A DNA stretch of 64,000 nt from an uncultured Hydrogenophaga sp. (GTDB lineage: Bacteria > Pseudomonadota > Gammaproteobacteria > Burkholderiales > Burkholderiaceae_C). Of the stretch, positions 1 through 9,729 are shown one piece after another (positions within the stretch are counted from its first letter, which is position 1; each line of letters starts with the position of its first letter). The translations under genes were made by a program, and so were the position numbers. The DNA lies in the NCBI RefSeq assembly GCF_958439165.1, contig NZ_OY288120.1, positions 175,234 to 239,233 of the forward strand, read 5' to 3'. The notes under the pieces were generated by a model. The model was not told the origin of the DNA, searched no databases, and saw only the letters and a program-made list of their open reading frames with translations.

Positions 1-1
1 G

Positions 2-601
2 ATGCTGCTGATGGGCCGCGTGCTCTACGGGGTGCCGGTGAGCGGACGTGCCGCGGTGGGGGCCACGCTCTCGCTGGCCGGCGTGATGGCGGTGCTGTCG
101 CGTGGCGACATCGAAGGTCTGCTGGGTGTGCGGCTGGTGCCGGGCGATGCGCTCATGCTGCTGGCCGCCATCCTGTGGGCCTGGTACAGCTGGCTGCTGG
201 CCCGGCCGGCACCGGGCAGTGAGCCGGCGGCCATCAAGGCCGACTGGGCAGCCTTCCTGATGGCACAGACCGTGATGGGGGTGGCCTGGTCGGGCCTGAT
301 GTCGGCGGTGGAATGGCAGCTGCTGCCGGCCCTTCCGGCGGGTCAGACCCATGTGCAGTGGGGCTGGCCGCTGGCGGCGGCGCTGCTGTTCGTGACGCTG
401 GGGCCTTCGTTGCTGGCTTACCGTTGCTGGGGCGCCGGCGTGGCCCGGGTCGGTCCCGCCGTGGCCGGCTTCTTCGCCAACCTCACACCGCTGTTCGCGG
501 CGCTCATGTCGGCCACGCTGCTGGGCGAGCATCCGCAGCCGTACCACGCACTGGGCTTTGCGCTCATCGTGGGCGGCATCGTGGTCAGCTCCCGGCGCTG
601 A
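2..601 (+). CDS. EamA/DMT-family transporter, C-terminal part
   Basis: This is the 3' part of a drug/metabolite (EamA) inner-membrane transporter; the 5' end lies outside the window. The readable 199 residues hold the last helices of a first EamA repeat (LAGVMAVLSRG) and a complete second repeat of hydrophobic helices ending LIVGGIVVSSRR. The second repeat has the family signature near its end, with an invariant-looking GPAVAGFFANLTPLFAALMS followed by LLGEH. The substrate cannot be inferred; EamA proteins export amino acids or other metabolites. It converges on the SDR gene on the other strand. A second, unrelated EamA gene lies about 0.9 kb away, so this is not a tandem duplication. Confidence 0.85.
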   Translation: MLLMGRVLYGVPVSGRAAVGATLSLAGVMAVLSRGDIEGLLGVRLVPGDALMLLAAILWAWYSWLLARPAPGSEPAAIKADWAAFLMAQTVMGVAWSGLMSAVEWQLLPALPAGQTHVQWGWPLAAALLFVTLGPSLLAYRCWGAGVARVGPAVAGFFANLTPLFAALMSATLLGEHPQPYHALGFALIVGGIVVSSRR

Positions 602-623
602 CCACGGCCCCCGCACCGTCACC

Positions 624-1421
624 TCAGTAGGTGCCGGGGTACAGCCCGCCATCGGGCAGGATGTTCTGGCCGTTGATGTAGCCGGCGTGCTGGCTGCACA
701 GGAAGGCGCAGATGGCACCGAACTCGTCGGGGGTGCCGAAGCGTCGGGCGGGCACCTGGGCCATCTGGGCCGAGCGGACTTCATCCACCGACTTGCCGGT
801 CTTGGCGGCCGCGCCGGCCAGCGTGCCCTGCAGGCGGTCGGTGTCGAACTTGCCGGGCAGCAGGTTGTTGATGGTCACGCCCTTGGCGGCGATGCCGCTG
901 CGCGCCACGCCGGCCACGAAGCCGGTCAGGCCACTGCGGGCTCCGTTGGACAGACCCAGGATGTCGATGGGCGCCTTCACCGCGCTGCTGGTGATGTTGA
1001 TGATGCGACCGAAGCCGCGCTCGGCCATGCCGTCCACCGTGGCCTTGATCAGCTCGATGGGGGTCAGCATGTTGGCGTCCACCGCGCGGATCCAGGCATC
1101 GCGGTCCCAGGTGCGGAAGTCGCCGGGCGGCGGACCTCCGGCGTTGGTGACGACGATGTCGAAGTTCGTGCCGGGCCCGCCCGGCGCAGCGAACGCCGCC
1201 GCCCGGCCCTCGGCGGTGGTGATGTCGGCCGCCACCGGCAGCACCTGCACGCCCGGGCACTCGGCCTGAAGAGCCGCTGCGGCGGCATTCAGCGCCTCGG
1301 CGCCGCGCGCCACCATCACCACGTTCACGCCTTCGGCGGCGAGCGCACGGGCGCAGCCCAGGCCCAGCCCCTTGCTGGCACCACCCACGAGAGCCCAGCG
1401 GCCCGCAATACCCAGATCCAT
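624..1421 (-). CDS. SDR-family oxidoreductase with atypical active site
   Basis: This 265-residue protein has the short-chain dehydrogenase Rossmann fold: a glycine motif GGASKGLGLG near residues 13-22, an NAG motif (VVTNAGG) and a C-terminal NGQNILPDGG typical of 3-oxoacyl-ACP-reductase-like members. The catalytic Ser appears present (ITSSAVK). The usual YxxxK pair is not visible: the aligned stretch reads LSNGARSGL, with Ser and Arg where Tyr and Lys are expected. The start is ATG with an AGGAG about 5 bases upstream. The downstream EamA gene is convergent and the upstream gene, another EamA transporter, runs in the same direction 30 bases away. Substrate unknown. Confidence 0.85.
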   Translation of the reverse strand: MDLGIAGRWALVGGASKGLGLGCARALAAEGVNVVMVARGAEALNAAAAALQAECPGVQVLPVAADITTAEGRAAAFAAPGGPGTNFDIVVTNAGGPPPGDFRTWDRDAWIRAVDANMLTPIELIKATVDGMAERGFGRIINITSSAVKAPIDILGLSNGARSGLTGFVAGVARSGIAAKGVTINNLLPGKFDTDRLQGTLAGAAAKTGKSVDEVRSAQMAQVPARRFGTPDEFGAICAFLCSQHAGYINGQNILPDGGLYPGTY

Positions 1422-1451
1422 GAAAGTCTCCTGAAAAGAAAAGCGTCGGCC

Positions 1452-2402
1452 TCAGCGCCCCTGAGGGGTGCCGAAGCGGGTGACCAGAAAGACGCCCGCC
1501 ACCACCAGCACGGTGCCGGCAATGATCCAGGCGTTGAAAGGTTCGTCGAGGATGAACACACCCATCGCAATGGTCGACATCGGACCGATCATGCCGGTCT
1601 GCGCGGCCAGGCCTGAGCCGATGCGTTCAATGGCCATCATCACCATGATCACCGGGGCAAAGGTGCACAGCGTGGCGTTGAGCACCGACAACCAGATGAC
1701 CTCGGGCGCCACTTCTGCAGCCGACAGCGGCCGCAGCAGCGCAAACTGCAGGATGCACAGGATGCAGGCCACGCTGGTGGCCAGCCCCACCAGCCGCATG
1801 GAGCCCAGACGCTGCACCAGCTCGCCGCTGTAGAGCAGGTAGACGGCGTAGCTCACAGCACTGCCGAACACCAGCGCGGTGCCCAGCACGGCATCCGGCC
1901 CCTGGAAGCCCGCCTCGTGCCCGAACACCAGCAGCACGCCGGCATAACTCACCGCCATGGCCACGGCCTGCAGGCGCGAGACGCGGCGGCGGTAGATGAG
2001 CCAGCCCAGCAGGAGCACCAGGGTGGGGTTGAGGTACAGGATGAGCCGCTCCAGGCTGGCGCTGATGTACTGCAGACCCCAGAAGTCCAGAAAGCTGGCC
2101 AGGTAGTAACCGGTGACCCCCAGACCCAGGATGCCCAGCCAGTCGCGCCGGGTCAGCGGCGCCGGCTTCACGCCACCGCGCGGCCGGCTGGCCCACCAGG
2201 CCAGGGCCAGGAACAGCGGCAACGCGAACAGCATGCGGTACATGATGAGCGTGACCGCATCCACGCCGTGCCGGTAGGCCAGCTTGACGATGATGGCCTT
2301 GCCCGAGAAGGCCATGCTGCCGGCCGCAGCCAGGATCAGGCCTGAGACCAGGTGCGGCGGGCGCGAGAGGGAAGCCGGATCGGCCGGCGACGGCGAAGTC
2401 AT
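1452..2402 (-). CDS. EamA/DMT-family transporter
   Basis: This is a complete EamA transporter of 316 residues with about ten predicted hydrophobic segments in two five-helix repeats. The first repeat begins GLILAAAGSMAFSGKAIIVKLAYRHGVD and includes the family-typical LLGW-LIYRRR helix end. The second repeat carries GLAAQTGMIGPMSTIAMGVFILDEPFNAW, the usual terminal EamA helix pair. It acts in the inner membrane as a secondary transporter of unknown substrate. It lies between the SDR gene (30 bases downstream) and the GspE-type gene (31 bases upstream), all on the same strand, so co-transcription is possible but no functional link is evident. Confidence 0.88.
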   Translation of the reverse strand: MTSPSPADPASLSRPPHLVSGLILAAAGSMAFSGKAIIVKLAYRHGVDAVTLIMYRMLFALPLFLALAWWASRPRGGVKPAPLTRRDWLGILGLGVTGYYLASFLDFWGLQYISASLERLILYLNPTLVLLLGWLIYRRRVSRLQAVAMAVSYAGVLLVFGHEAGFQGPDAVLGTALVFGSAVSYAVYLLYSGELVQRLGSMRLVGLATSVACILCILQFALLRPLSAAEVAPEVIWLSVLNATLCTFAPVIMVMMAIERIGSGLAAQTGMIGPMSTIAMGVFILDEPFNAWIIAGTVLVVAGVFLVTRFGTPQGR

Positions 2403-2433
2403 CCCGCGATTATCGGCACCCGACGGACACCCC

Positions 2434-4254
2434 TCACTGTATGGGCGGCGTGGTGGCCAGCACCTCGTCGATGGTGGTCAGGCCCTCCGCGATGCGCGCA
2501 GCGCCCGCCAGCCGCAGCGGACGCATGCCGTCCTTCACCGACTGCAGGCGCAGGCTCTCCATGTGCGGCTCGCGGCTGACACGGTCCTTGAAGGCTTCGG
2601 TGACGGTGAGCAGCTCGTACAGGCCCATGCGGCCCTTGAAGCCGGTCATGCGGCAGTCCACGCAGCCCACCGGCTGGTAGGGCCGGTAACCGCCGCTGAT
2701 CTGCCACGGCTTGACCAGTTCGGCCAGTGCCTCGCGCGAGCGGGCGGTGGTCTCGTCGTCTTCCCGCACCCGGCAGGCGGGGCAGAGGGTGCGCACCAGG
2801 CGCTGCGCCAGCACGCCCAGCACGGTGGCATTGATGAGGTAAGGCGGGATGCCCAGCTCCATGAGCCGCATGATGGCCGAGGGCGCGTCGTTGGTGTGCA
2901 GCGTGGTGAACACCAGGTGGCCGGTGAGGGCGGCCTGCACCGCCATTTCGGCGGTGGCGAGATCGCGCACCTCGCCCACCATGATGATGTCCGGGTCCTG
3001 CCGCATGAGCGCCCGCAGGCCCTGGGCAAAATCCAGGTCGAGGTGGGCCTGCACCTGGGTCTGGTTGAACGCAGGCTCGATCATCTCGATCGGGTCCTCC
3101 ACCGTGCTCACGTTGACCTCTTCGGTCGCCAGCCGCTTGAGCGTGGCGTAGAGGGTGGTGGTCTTGCCCGAACCGGTCGGGCCGGTCACCAGCACGATGC
3201 CGTGGGGCCGGCGGGTGAGCGCCTCCCAGCGCTGTGCATCGTGCGGCACGAAACCCAGCGCCGCCAGATCCTTGACGGTCGACTCGGGGTCGAAGATGCG
3301 CATCACCAGCTTCTCGCCGAACGCGGTGGGCAGGGTCGACAGGCGCATCTCCACCTCGTCGCCCCGCACACCGGCCGCCGCCGGCTTGAGCGTCTTGATG
3401 CGGCCATCCTGCGGACGGCGGCGCTCCACCACGTCCATGCGGCCCAGCAGCTTGATGCGCGACACCATCGCATTCATCACGCCCAGCGGCAGCTGGTACA
3501 CCGGGTGCAGCACACCGTCGATGCGGAAGCGGATCACGCCCTGGTCGCGCCGGGGCTCCATGTGAATGTCGCTGGCACGCTGGTCGAAGGCGTACTGCCA
3601 CAGCCAGTCCACCACCTGCACCACACCCTGGTCGTTGGCATCGAGCTGCTTGTTGCTCTTGCCCAGCTCCACCAGCTGCTCGAAGCTGCTGATGGCACTG
3701 CCGTTGCCGCCGCTCTTGGTGGCCGCCCGCACCGACCGCGCGAGTGCAAAGAATTCGGCCGTGTAGCGGGCGATGTCCTGCGGGCTGGAGAGCACCATGC
3801 GGACCGACTTGCGCGTCTGCCGCTCGACTTCGGACATCCAGTCGCGCACGAACGGCTCGGCAGTGGCCACCACCACCTCGGTCGGGGTGACCTGCACCGG
3901 CAGGACCTTGTGGCGCTCGGCATAGGCCGCACTCATGACCTCGGCCACCTTGCCCACGTCCACCTTCAGCGGGTCGATGCGCTGGTAACTGAGCCCGCAA
4001 CGGCCGGCCAGCCACTCGGTGAGCATCTGATCGTCCAGCACATGGCCGTCGGCAGCGCGGGCCATGCCCACCACCGACAGCCGCTGCACCGGATGCTGGG
4101 CGCTGTGGGCCGAAGCGCAGCGGGCCACGGTGCGGTCGGCCTCCTCGGGAGAAATGACACCATCCTCGCGCAGCCATCCCACCAGGGTGCGCCAGTCCAG
4201 CGACTGGCCCGCGGGCAGGCCGATCACCCCTTCAGCAGACTTCTTGGGACCCAT
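2434..4254 (-). CDS. GspE/PulE-family secretion ATPase, orphan
   Basis: This is a 606-residue hexameric ATPase of the type II secretion/type IV pilus assembly family. An N-terminal MshEN-like region (residues 1-160) precedes the nucleotide-binding half. Walker A is GPTGSGKTT (358-366), the Walker B region is IIMVGEVRD (423-431), and the Asp/His boxes are conserved (SDIHMEP, TLHTNDAPSA). A zinc-binding tetracysteine is present at C491, C494, C531 and C534. Such proteins power pilus or pseudopilus assembly at the cytoplasmic face. No pilin, GspF/PilC or secretin gene is nearby; its neighbour 6 bases downstream is a spermidine-synthase-like gene. Related orphan GspE genes occur in beta-proteobacteria, so it may serve a pilus encoded elsewhere. 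Confidence 0.9.
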   Translation of the reverse strand: MGPKKSAEGVIGLPAGQSLDWRTLVGWLREDGVISPEEADRTVARCASAHSAQHPVQRLSVVGMARAADGHVLDDQMLTEWLAGRCGLSYQRIDPLKVDVGKVAEVMSAAYAERHKVLPVQVTPTEVVVATAEPFVRDWMSEVERQTRKSVRMVLSSPQDIARYTAEFFALARSVRAATKSGGNGSAISSFEQLVELGKSNKQLDANDQGVVQVVDWLWQYAFDQRASDIHMEPRRDQGVIRFRIDGVLHPVYQLPLGVMNAMVSRIKLLGRMDVVERRRPQDGRIKTLKPAAAGVRGDEVEMRLSTLPTAFGEKLVMRIFDPESTVKDLAALGFVPHDAQRWEALTRRPHGIVLVTGPTGSGKTTTLYATLKRLATEEVNVSTVEDPIEMIEPAFNQTQVQAHLDLDFAQGLRALMRQDPDIIMVGEVRDLATAEMAVQAALTGHLVFTTLHTNDAPSAIMRLMELGIPPYLINATVLGVLAQRLVRTLCPACRVREDDETTARSREALAELVKPWQISGGYRPYQPVGCVDCRMTGFKGRMGLYELLTVTEAFKDRVSREPHMESLRLQSVKDGMRPLRLAGAARIAEGLTTIDEVLATTPPIQ

Positions 4255-4260
4255 CGCGCT

Positions 4261-5025
4261 TCACCCTTCCACAGCCTTGAACAACTTGAGCCATTTCACC
4301 GCCGGCAAGCCCCAGCGGGACTGCACCACCTCGGCGCGCGCCAGCAGTTCCATGCGGGTGGGACGCGAGGGCGTGCGCTGCGCCAGCACCACCGTGTTGC
4401 CTTCCCGGGTGGGCTTGAAAGCCCAGACCGCATCGGACCCGAACGCGTCGGACAGGCTGGCCAGGGATCGGTCGTAGCTCGCATCGCGACCGAACAGGTT
4501 GACGGTCAGGCAGCCGTCATCGGTGAGCAGCCGACGGCAGTCGGCATAAAAGTCGGCGCTGTCGAGCACCGGGGCGGCCGCCTCGTGGTCGTACAGATCC
4601 ACCTGCAACGCGTCATAGCGGCCCAGATGCCCGGGCTGGCGGATCTCGGTGCCGGCGTCGGCCAGCAGCACGCGCAGCCGTGCGCTGTCGGCCGGCAGCT
4701 TGAACCATTGGCGGCACACCGCCACCACCTGCGGGTTGATCTCGATGGCCGTGGTGGCCATGCGCAGCTTCTTGAAGCAGAACTTGGTGAGCGCCGCCGA
4801 GCCCAGACCCAGCTGCAGAGCCTGCCGCTTCGGTACCGAATCAGCGTCGACGAACAGCAGCCAGGCCATCATGCGCTGGACATAGTCGAGCTCGATGTCG
4901 AACGGTGCATCCAGCAGCATGGACCCCTGGATCCATTCGGTGCCGAGGTGCAGGAACCGGACCTCGCCGTCTTCGGAGATGTTGACTTCGGGTAATGCGA
5001 TGACGGGGGAGCGGGTGGCGGCCAT
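4261..5025 (-). CDS. Spermidine-synthase-like methyltransferase-fold protein
   Basis: This 254-residue protein has a class I SAM-binding fold of the spermine/spermidine synthase type: LQLGLGSAALTKFC for the nucleotide loop, AIEINPQVVAVCR for the acidic residue after beta 2, and DALQVDLYD plus LLTDDGCLTVNLFG for later strands. An open frame extends further upstream, but it would run across the TatD gene, so the ATG at 5025, seven bases after the TatD stop, is preferred. It probably binds decarboxylated SAM or SAM; true polyamine synthesis is uncertain because these orphan paralogues are often uncharacterised. It is followed by the GspE-type gene. Confidence 0.8.
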   Translation of the reverse strand: MAATRSPVIALPEVNISEDGEVRFLHLGTEWIQGSMLLDAPFDIELDYVQRMMAWLLFVDADSVPKRQALQLGLGSAALTKFCFKKLRMATTAIEINPQVVAVCRQWFKLPADSARLRVLLADAGTEIRQPGHLGRYDALQVDLYDHEAAAPVLDSADFYADCRRLLTDDGCLTVNLFGRDASYDRSLASLSDAFGSDAVWAFKPTREGNTVVLAQRTPSRPTRMELLARAEVVQSRWGLPAVKWLKLFKAVEG

Positions 5026-5032
5026 GTTGCGA

Positions 5033-5878
5033 TTATGAGGAGTCGGCACCGGCCTGCAGCCGCGGAAGGACGCGGGCCGCATTGCGCGACGTTGCCTGTG
5101 CCAGTTCGTGGATGTCCATGCCGCGCAACCCGGCCACCACCGGCCCGATCTGAGGCAGCTCGGCCGGGGTGTTGATGCCTTGCGGCAGCCCCGCTGTCCG
5201 CTCGGCAGCCGTCCGGTACAGCCAGTGCGGGGGAATGTCGGGGGCATCGGTCTCCAGCACCAGCGCCGACAGCGGCAGTTCCGTGACCAGCCGGCGCAGC
5301 TGCCGGGCGGTGTCGAAGGTCAGCGCACCGCCGAATCCGAGACAGAAACCCCGCTCGACGAAGCCCTGCGCCTGCTGCGCGCTGCCGTTGAACGCGTGGG
5401 CGATGCCGCCTTGCACCGGCACCTCGCGCAGGTGCTTGAGCAACAGGTCGGCGCTGCGGCGCACATGCAGGATCACCGGCAGGTCGTGCCGACGGGCCAG
5501 GCGCAGCTGGGCCCGGTAGAAGTGCTGCTGCCGCTCGCGCATGTCGGGCGTGCAGAGTGCCGGCACGAAAAGGTCCAGGCCGATCTCGCCCACCGCCACC
5601 AGGCGGGGATCGTCGCGGTGGGCCTGCAATGCTTCATCGAGCCGCTGCAGGTCTTCTTCCCGGGCCTGCGGAACGTACAGGGGGTGAATGCCCAGGGCAT
5701 AGCTGTCGCCCAGCGCATGGGCCAGCCCGCGCACCTCGTCGAAGTTGCCGGCATGCACGGCCGGGATCACGCAGCGGTCCACGCCACGGGCCGCAGCCAG
5801 CGCACGCATGGACGCCACGCCGCCGAGGTGGCTGGCCAGTTCGGGAGCATCGAGATGGGCGTGCGTGTCGATCCACAT
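5033..5878 (-). CDS. TatD-family metal-dependent hydrolase
   Basis: This 281-residue protein is a TIM-barrel TatD-family hydrolase. The metal ligands are visible in order: DTHAHLD near the N-terminus, GEIGLD, the His of LPVILHVRR, the His of GIAHAFNGS, and ETDAPDI. Family members are cytoplasmic 3'-5' DNA exonucleases or D-aminoacyl-tRNA deacylase-like enzymes with roles in DNA fragment degradation and oxidative damage. The gene is first in a same-strand series with the spermidine-synthase-like gene and the GspE-type gene. It is divergent from the META-domain lipoprotein gene, with 82 bases between them. Confidence 0.92.
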   Translation of the reverse strand: MWIDTHAHLDAPELASHLGGVASMRALAAARGVDRCVIPAVHAGNFDEVRGLAHALGDSYALGIHPLYVPQAREEDLQRLDEALQAHRDDPRLVAVGEIGLDLFVPALCTPDMRERQQHFYRAQLRLARRHDLPVILHVRRSADLLLKHLREVPVQGGIAHAFNGSAQQAQGFVERGFCLGFGGALTFDTARQLRRLVTELPLSALVLETDAPDIPPHWLYRTAAERTAGLPQGINTPAELPQIGPVVAGLRGMDIHELAQATSRNAARVLPRLQAGADSS

Positions 5879-5960
5879 GACGGAGCCCGATTGTGGGGGT
5901 CGTGCGGCATCTGGCGTAGCATGAGAGACCCGTCACCCCACCGCCCTGCTGGAGACTTCC

Positions 5961-6389
5961 ATGATCCCGCGTCCGCCTCTGCTGCTTCGTGCCATGCTGT
6001 TCTGCCTGCCGTGGGTGGCAGCGGGGTGCGCAGGCGTCTCGGCCGCTCCGGCACCGGTGCTGGTCGGCACCGAATGGCGGCTCGAACAGGTGGGCGGACG
6101 CGATGTGCCGGCGGCCAGTCAGGCCACACTGGGCTTCCCCGAATCGGGCCGGGTGGCCGGCAACGGCTCCTGCAACCGCTTCTTCGGCACCTACACGCAG
6201 ACCGGCCAGAAGATCAGCTTCAGCCAGATGGGCTCCAGCCGCATGGCATGCCCTGGCATCGCCTCCGACCAGGAGGCGCGTTACCTGGCCGCCCTGCAGA
6301 AGGCCGTCGGGTTCGAGATCGAAGCGTCGCGGCTGGTCATCCGGATGCCCGGACAGGAGCCACCGCTGCGGTTTTCGCGGGTGCGCTGA
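5961..6389 (+). CDS. META-domain (HslJ-like) lipoprotein
   Basis: This 142-residue protein has a lipoprotein signal peptide: a hydrophobic stretch (LLLRAMLFCLPWVAAGC) with a lipobox ending at Cys23. The remainder is a META/HslJ domain with the hallmark W(R/K)LEQVGG start, the GNGSCNRFFGTY core and a C-terminal LVIRMPGQEPPLRFSRV strand. It is expected to be lipidated and face the periplasm. HslJ proteins are linked to heat and novobiocin resistance in E. coli, but the molecular role is not settled. A GGAGA sits 5 bases before the ATG. Confidence 0.87.
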   Translation: MIPRPPLLLRAMLFCLPWVAAGCAGVSAAPAPVLVGTEWRLEQVGGRDVPAASQATLGFPESGRVAGNGSCNRFFGTYTQTGQKISFSQMGSSRMACPGIASDQEARYLAALQKAVGFEIEASRLVIRMPGQEPPLRFSRVR

Positions 6390-6519
6390 CCCGACGCCTG
6401 ACCAGCCGGCCTGACCGGTCCGGAGGACCGACACGCGTCCGGCACCGACCAGCGGGGGACTGAACGCCCGGGCCCGGGTTCCCAAAGGGGACCTTGACCT
6501 GATTTCTGGAGCTGTCCCC

Positions 6520-6793
6520 ATGCCCCCACCCCATGACACCTCTGCACGGTCGCTGCGCTGGCCCACCCAGGCGGTGGTGCAGCTGCTCGAACTCAAGGCG
6601 CGGGCCCAGCTGATCCGCGAACTGGAAGGGCCGCGCAGCAGGCGCTTCATCAGGTCGTTGCTGGCACTGGACGTGGAGCTCCACGCGGCCTATCACCTGC
6701 TCCACCGACAAAGCCTGCGGGTGGAGCGGCCGGTGTCCGATGCCGAGGCCTACGGCATGCTGACGGTGCAGCTGGCCTCCATCTCTGCCTGGC

Positions 6794-6810
<17 letters not shown>
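6520..6810 (+). CDS. Hypothetical protein, 96 residues
   Basis: This small cytoplasmic protein is not recognised. It is mostly predicted helix and rich in Leu, Ala and Arg, with no cysteine pair, signal peptide or membrane segment. A GGAG lies 8 bases before the ATG, and the sequence between it and the META gene is not coding, which favours a real gene. Its 3' end overlaps the convergent lolD gene by 17 bases. Nothing in its context identifies a role. Confidence 0.55.
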
Positions 6811-7481
<671 letters not shown>

Positions 7482-7489
<8 letters not shown>

Positions 7490-8738
7490 AACGCAGCGCC
7501 TCGGCAGGGTTGACGCGGCTGGCGCGCCAGCTCGGGTAGAGGGTGGCCACGAAGGCCAGCGCCAGCGAGATGAATCCCACCGGCACGATGTCGGCCTGCT
7601 GCGGGTCGCTGGGCATGCGGCTGATCAGGTAGATGTCCTGCGGCAGGAAGCTCGCGCCGAGCAGGCCTTCGAGCGCCGGCACCAGCGTGTCGATGTTGTA
7701 GGCCACGCCCAGCCCCAGCAGCAGACCGATACCGGTGCCGAGGACGCCCACCATGGCGCCCTGAACCACGAACACACCCATGATGCTGCGCGGGCTGGCA
7801 CCCAGCGTGCGCAGGATGGCGATGTCGGCACGCTTGTCGGTGACCGTCATCACCAGGGTGGACACGAGGTTGAAGGCGGCCACCGCCACGATCAGCGTCA
7901 GGATGATGAACATCATCCGCTTCTCCAGCTGGACCGCGGCAAACCAGGTGCGGTTCTGCCGCGTCCAGTCGCGCACCACCAGTCCGGGCGGCAGGCTGGC
8001 GGCCAGCTCCACCGCCACCTCGCGGGCGGCATGCAGGTCGCGGATCTTCACGCGCACGCCGGTCGGCCCCTCCAGGCGGAAGATGCGGGCCGCATCATCC
8101 TGGTGGAGCAGTGCCAGCGCCGAGTCGTATTCGAAATGGCCGGAATCGAAGGTGCCCACCACCGTCATGGTGCGCACCCGCGGCACGATGCCGGCCGGCG
8201 TCACCTGGCCGCTGGGCGAGATGAGCGTGACCGGATCGCCCTTCATGACGCCCAGGCTGCGGGCCAGTTCTCCGCCCAGCACGATGCCGAATTCCCCCGG
8301 AACCAGTTTCGGCAGGACGGTGGCTGCAAGGTCGGCGGCCAGATCGGTGACCGACGGTTCCAGTGCCGGGTCGATGCCCCGCACCAGCACGCCCTTCATG
8401 TCCTCCCCGCGGGCGACCAGCGCCTGCGCGCCCACGAAAGGCGCCGCACCGACCACGGCCGGGTGCTGCGCGATGCGGTCGAGCGTTGCCTGCAGATCGG
8501 GGATGCCCTGCCCGTTGGCCTCCAGCACCTCGATGTGCGAGAGCACGCCCAGCATGCGGTCGCGCACCTCCTTCTGGAAGCCGTTCATGACCGACAGCAC
8601 GATGATGAGCGCCGCCACGCCGAGCGCGATGCCCAGCATGGAGACGCCCGAGATGAAGGAAATGAATCCGTTGCGCCGGGTGGCACGGCCGGCGCGGGTG
8701 TAGCGCCAGCCCAGGATGAGTTCGTAAGGGATCTGCAT
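7482..8738 (-). CDS. lolC: Lipoprotein-releasing system permease LolC/E
   Basis: This 418-residue inner-membrane permease works with LolD. The start (MQIPYELILGWRYTRAG) is chosen because it matches the conserved LolC/E N-terminus; a longer open frame upstream has no such match. It has the FtsX/MacB architecture: one N-terminal helix (FISFISGVSMLGIALGVAALI), a large periplasmic domain, and three C-terminal helices beginning near MMFIILTLIVAVAAFNLVSTLVM. Only one permease gene is present beside lolD, as in bacteria with a single LolF-type homodimer, although another could lie elsewhere. It is divergent from the next gene by 40 bases. Confidence 0.93.
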
Positions 8739-8778
8739 AGGCTTGGGCGGGCATTGTGGCATCCCCGACAATGGCGGC

Positions 8779-9729
8779 ATGCCCGACCCGTTCCTGGCCC
8801 CTGATCCGGCCCATCGCCTGCTGGTTCCCTTTGCAGGCGCGCTCGACCCGGCCGCCCGTTCGGTGTTGGCCCGACTGTCACTGCCCCACCTGAGCGAACT
8901 GCTGACCCTGTTGCGGCCGGCACCCGCGCCGGACACGGCCGAATGGACGTTCACGCCGCCGCACGAGCGCGAGCGGGCCAGCGCCATGGGCCTGAGCGGG
9001 GAAGACGGTTCCCTGCCCTGGGCCGCGCTGGACAGCGCCCGCCCCGACCGGCCTCAGGCCTGGTTCCATCCGGTGCACTTCCAGGTCGGCATGGATCAGG
9101 TGAGCCTGTTGCCGGCAAGCTGGCTGGACGAAGCGCGATCCCGACAGCTGCTCGACGCACTGGCGCCGCTGTGCCGGGAAGACGGCATCGAGCTGAGCTT
9201 CGAGACAGCCTGCCGCTGGCGCGCCGAGGGCGAGCGCCTGCGTGGCCTCTCGTGCGCCAGCCTGGACCGGGTGGCTGGCCGCTCCGTGGCGCCGTGGCAG
9301 CCCCGCGGACCCGAATCATCGTGGCTGCGGCGGCTCCAGTCGGAAGCCCAGATGCTGTTTTACACCCACCCGGCCAACGACCGGCTGGAGGCCGAGGGAC
9401 TCGCGCCGGTCAATGGCTTCTGGGCCGACTCGCCCGGAGCCGTGAACCCGACCGACACCATTTCGTCACCGCCCCGCACCCTGGGTGCGCTTCGCGAAGC
9501 TGCGCTGCAGGGCGACTGGGCCGGCTGGGCGCGGGCCTGGGAACAGCTCGATGCCGGCGACCTGGCGCGAGCCCTCGACGCGGTGCAGCGGGGCGAACCG
9601 CTGCACCTGATCCTGTGCGGAGAGCGTCGCGCCCTGCACTTCGTGCCGCGCCCGCGCTCCTGGTTCGACCGCTGGACACGCGGACTGCGTCGCGCCGAAC
9701 ACCCCGCATCCCTCCTGGAATCCTCATGA
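8779..9729 (+). CDS. Conserved protein upstream of recJ
   Basis: This 316-residue cytoplasmic protein belongs to a beta-proteobacterial family usually found directly before recJ and labelled RpfE-type regulatory or phosphoglycerate-mutase-like protein; neither function is demonstrated by anything visible here. Conserved-looking patches are HFQVGMDQVSLLP, the WLRRLQSEAQMLFYTHPAN segment and PVNGFWADSPG. No signal peptide or membrane helix is seen. The ATG at 8779 is preferred over an upstream start because MPDPFLAPDPAHRLLVPFAG resembles the family N-terminus. Its stop overlaps the recJ start as ATGA, so the two are translationally coupled. Confidence 0.8.
   Translation: MPDPFLAPDPAHRLLVPFAGALDPAARSVLARLSLPHLSELLTLLRPAPAPDTAEWTFTPPHERERASAMGLSGEDGSLPWAALDSARPDRPQAWFHPVHFQVGMDQVSLLPASWLDEARSRQLLDALAPLCREDGIELSFETACRWRAEGERLRGLSCASLDRVAGRSVAPWQPRGPESSWLRRLQSEAQMLFYTHPANDRLEAEGLAPVNGFWADSPGAVNPTDTISSPPRTLGALREAALQGDWAGWARAWEQLDAGDLARALDAVQRGEPLHLILCGERRALHFVPRPRSWFDRWTRGLRRAEHPASLLESS

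Noticed and set aside
2284..4995. A 903-codon plus-strand open frame
   Set aside because: It lies antisense to the EamA, GspE-type and spermidine-synthase-like genes, which have clear family motifs. The His- and Gly-rich translation is typical of antisense frames in GC-rich DNA.
6416..6430. Terminator hairpin after the META-domain gene
   Set aside because: CGGTCC-GGA-GGACCG is a 6-bp stem with a 3-base loop and no T-tract, too weak to call.
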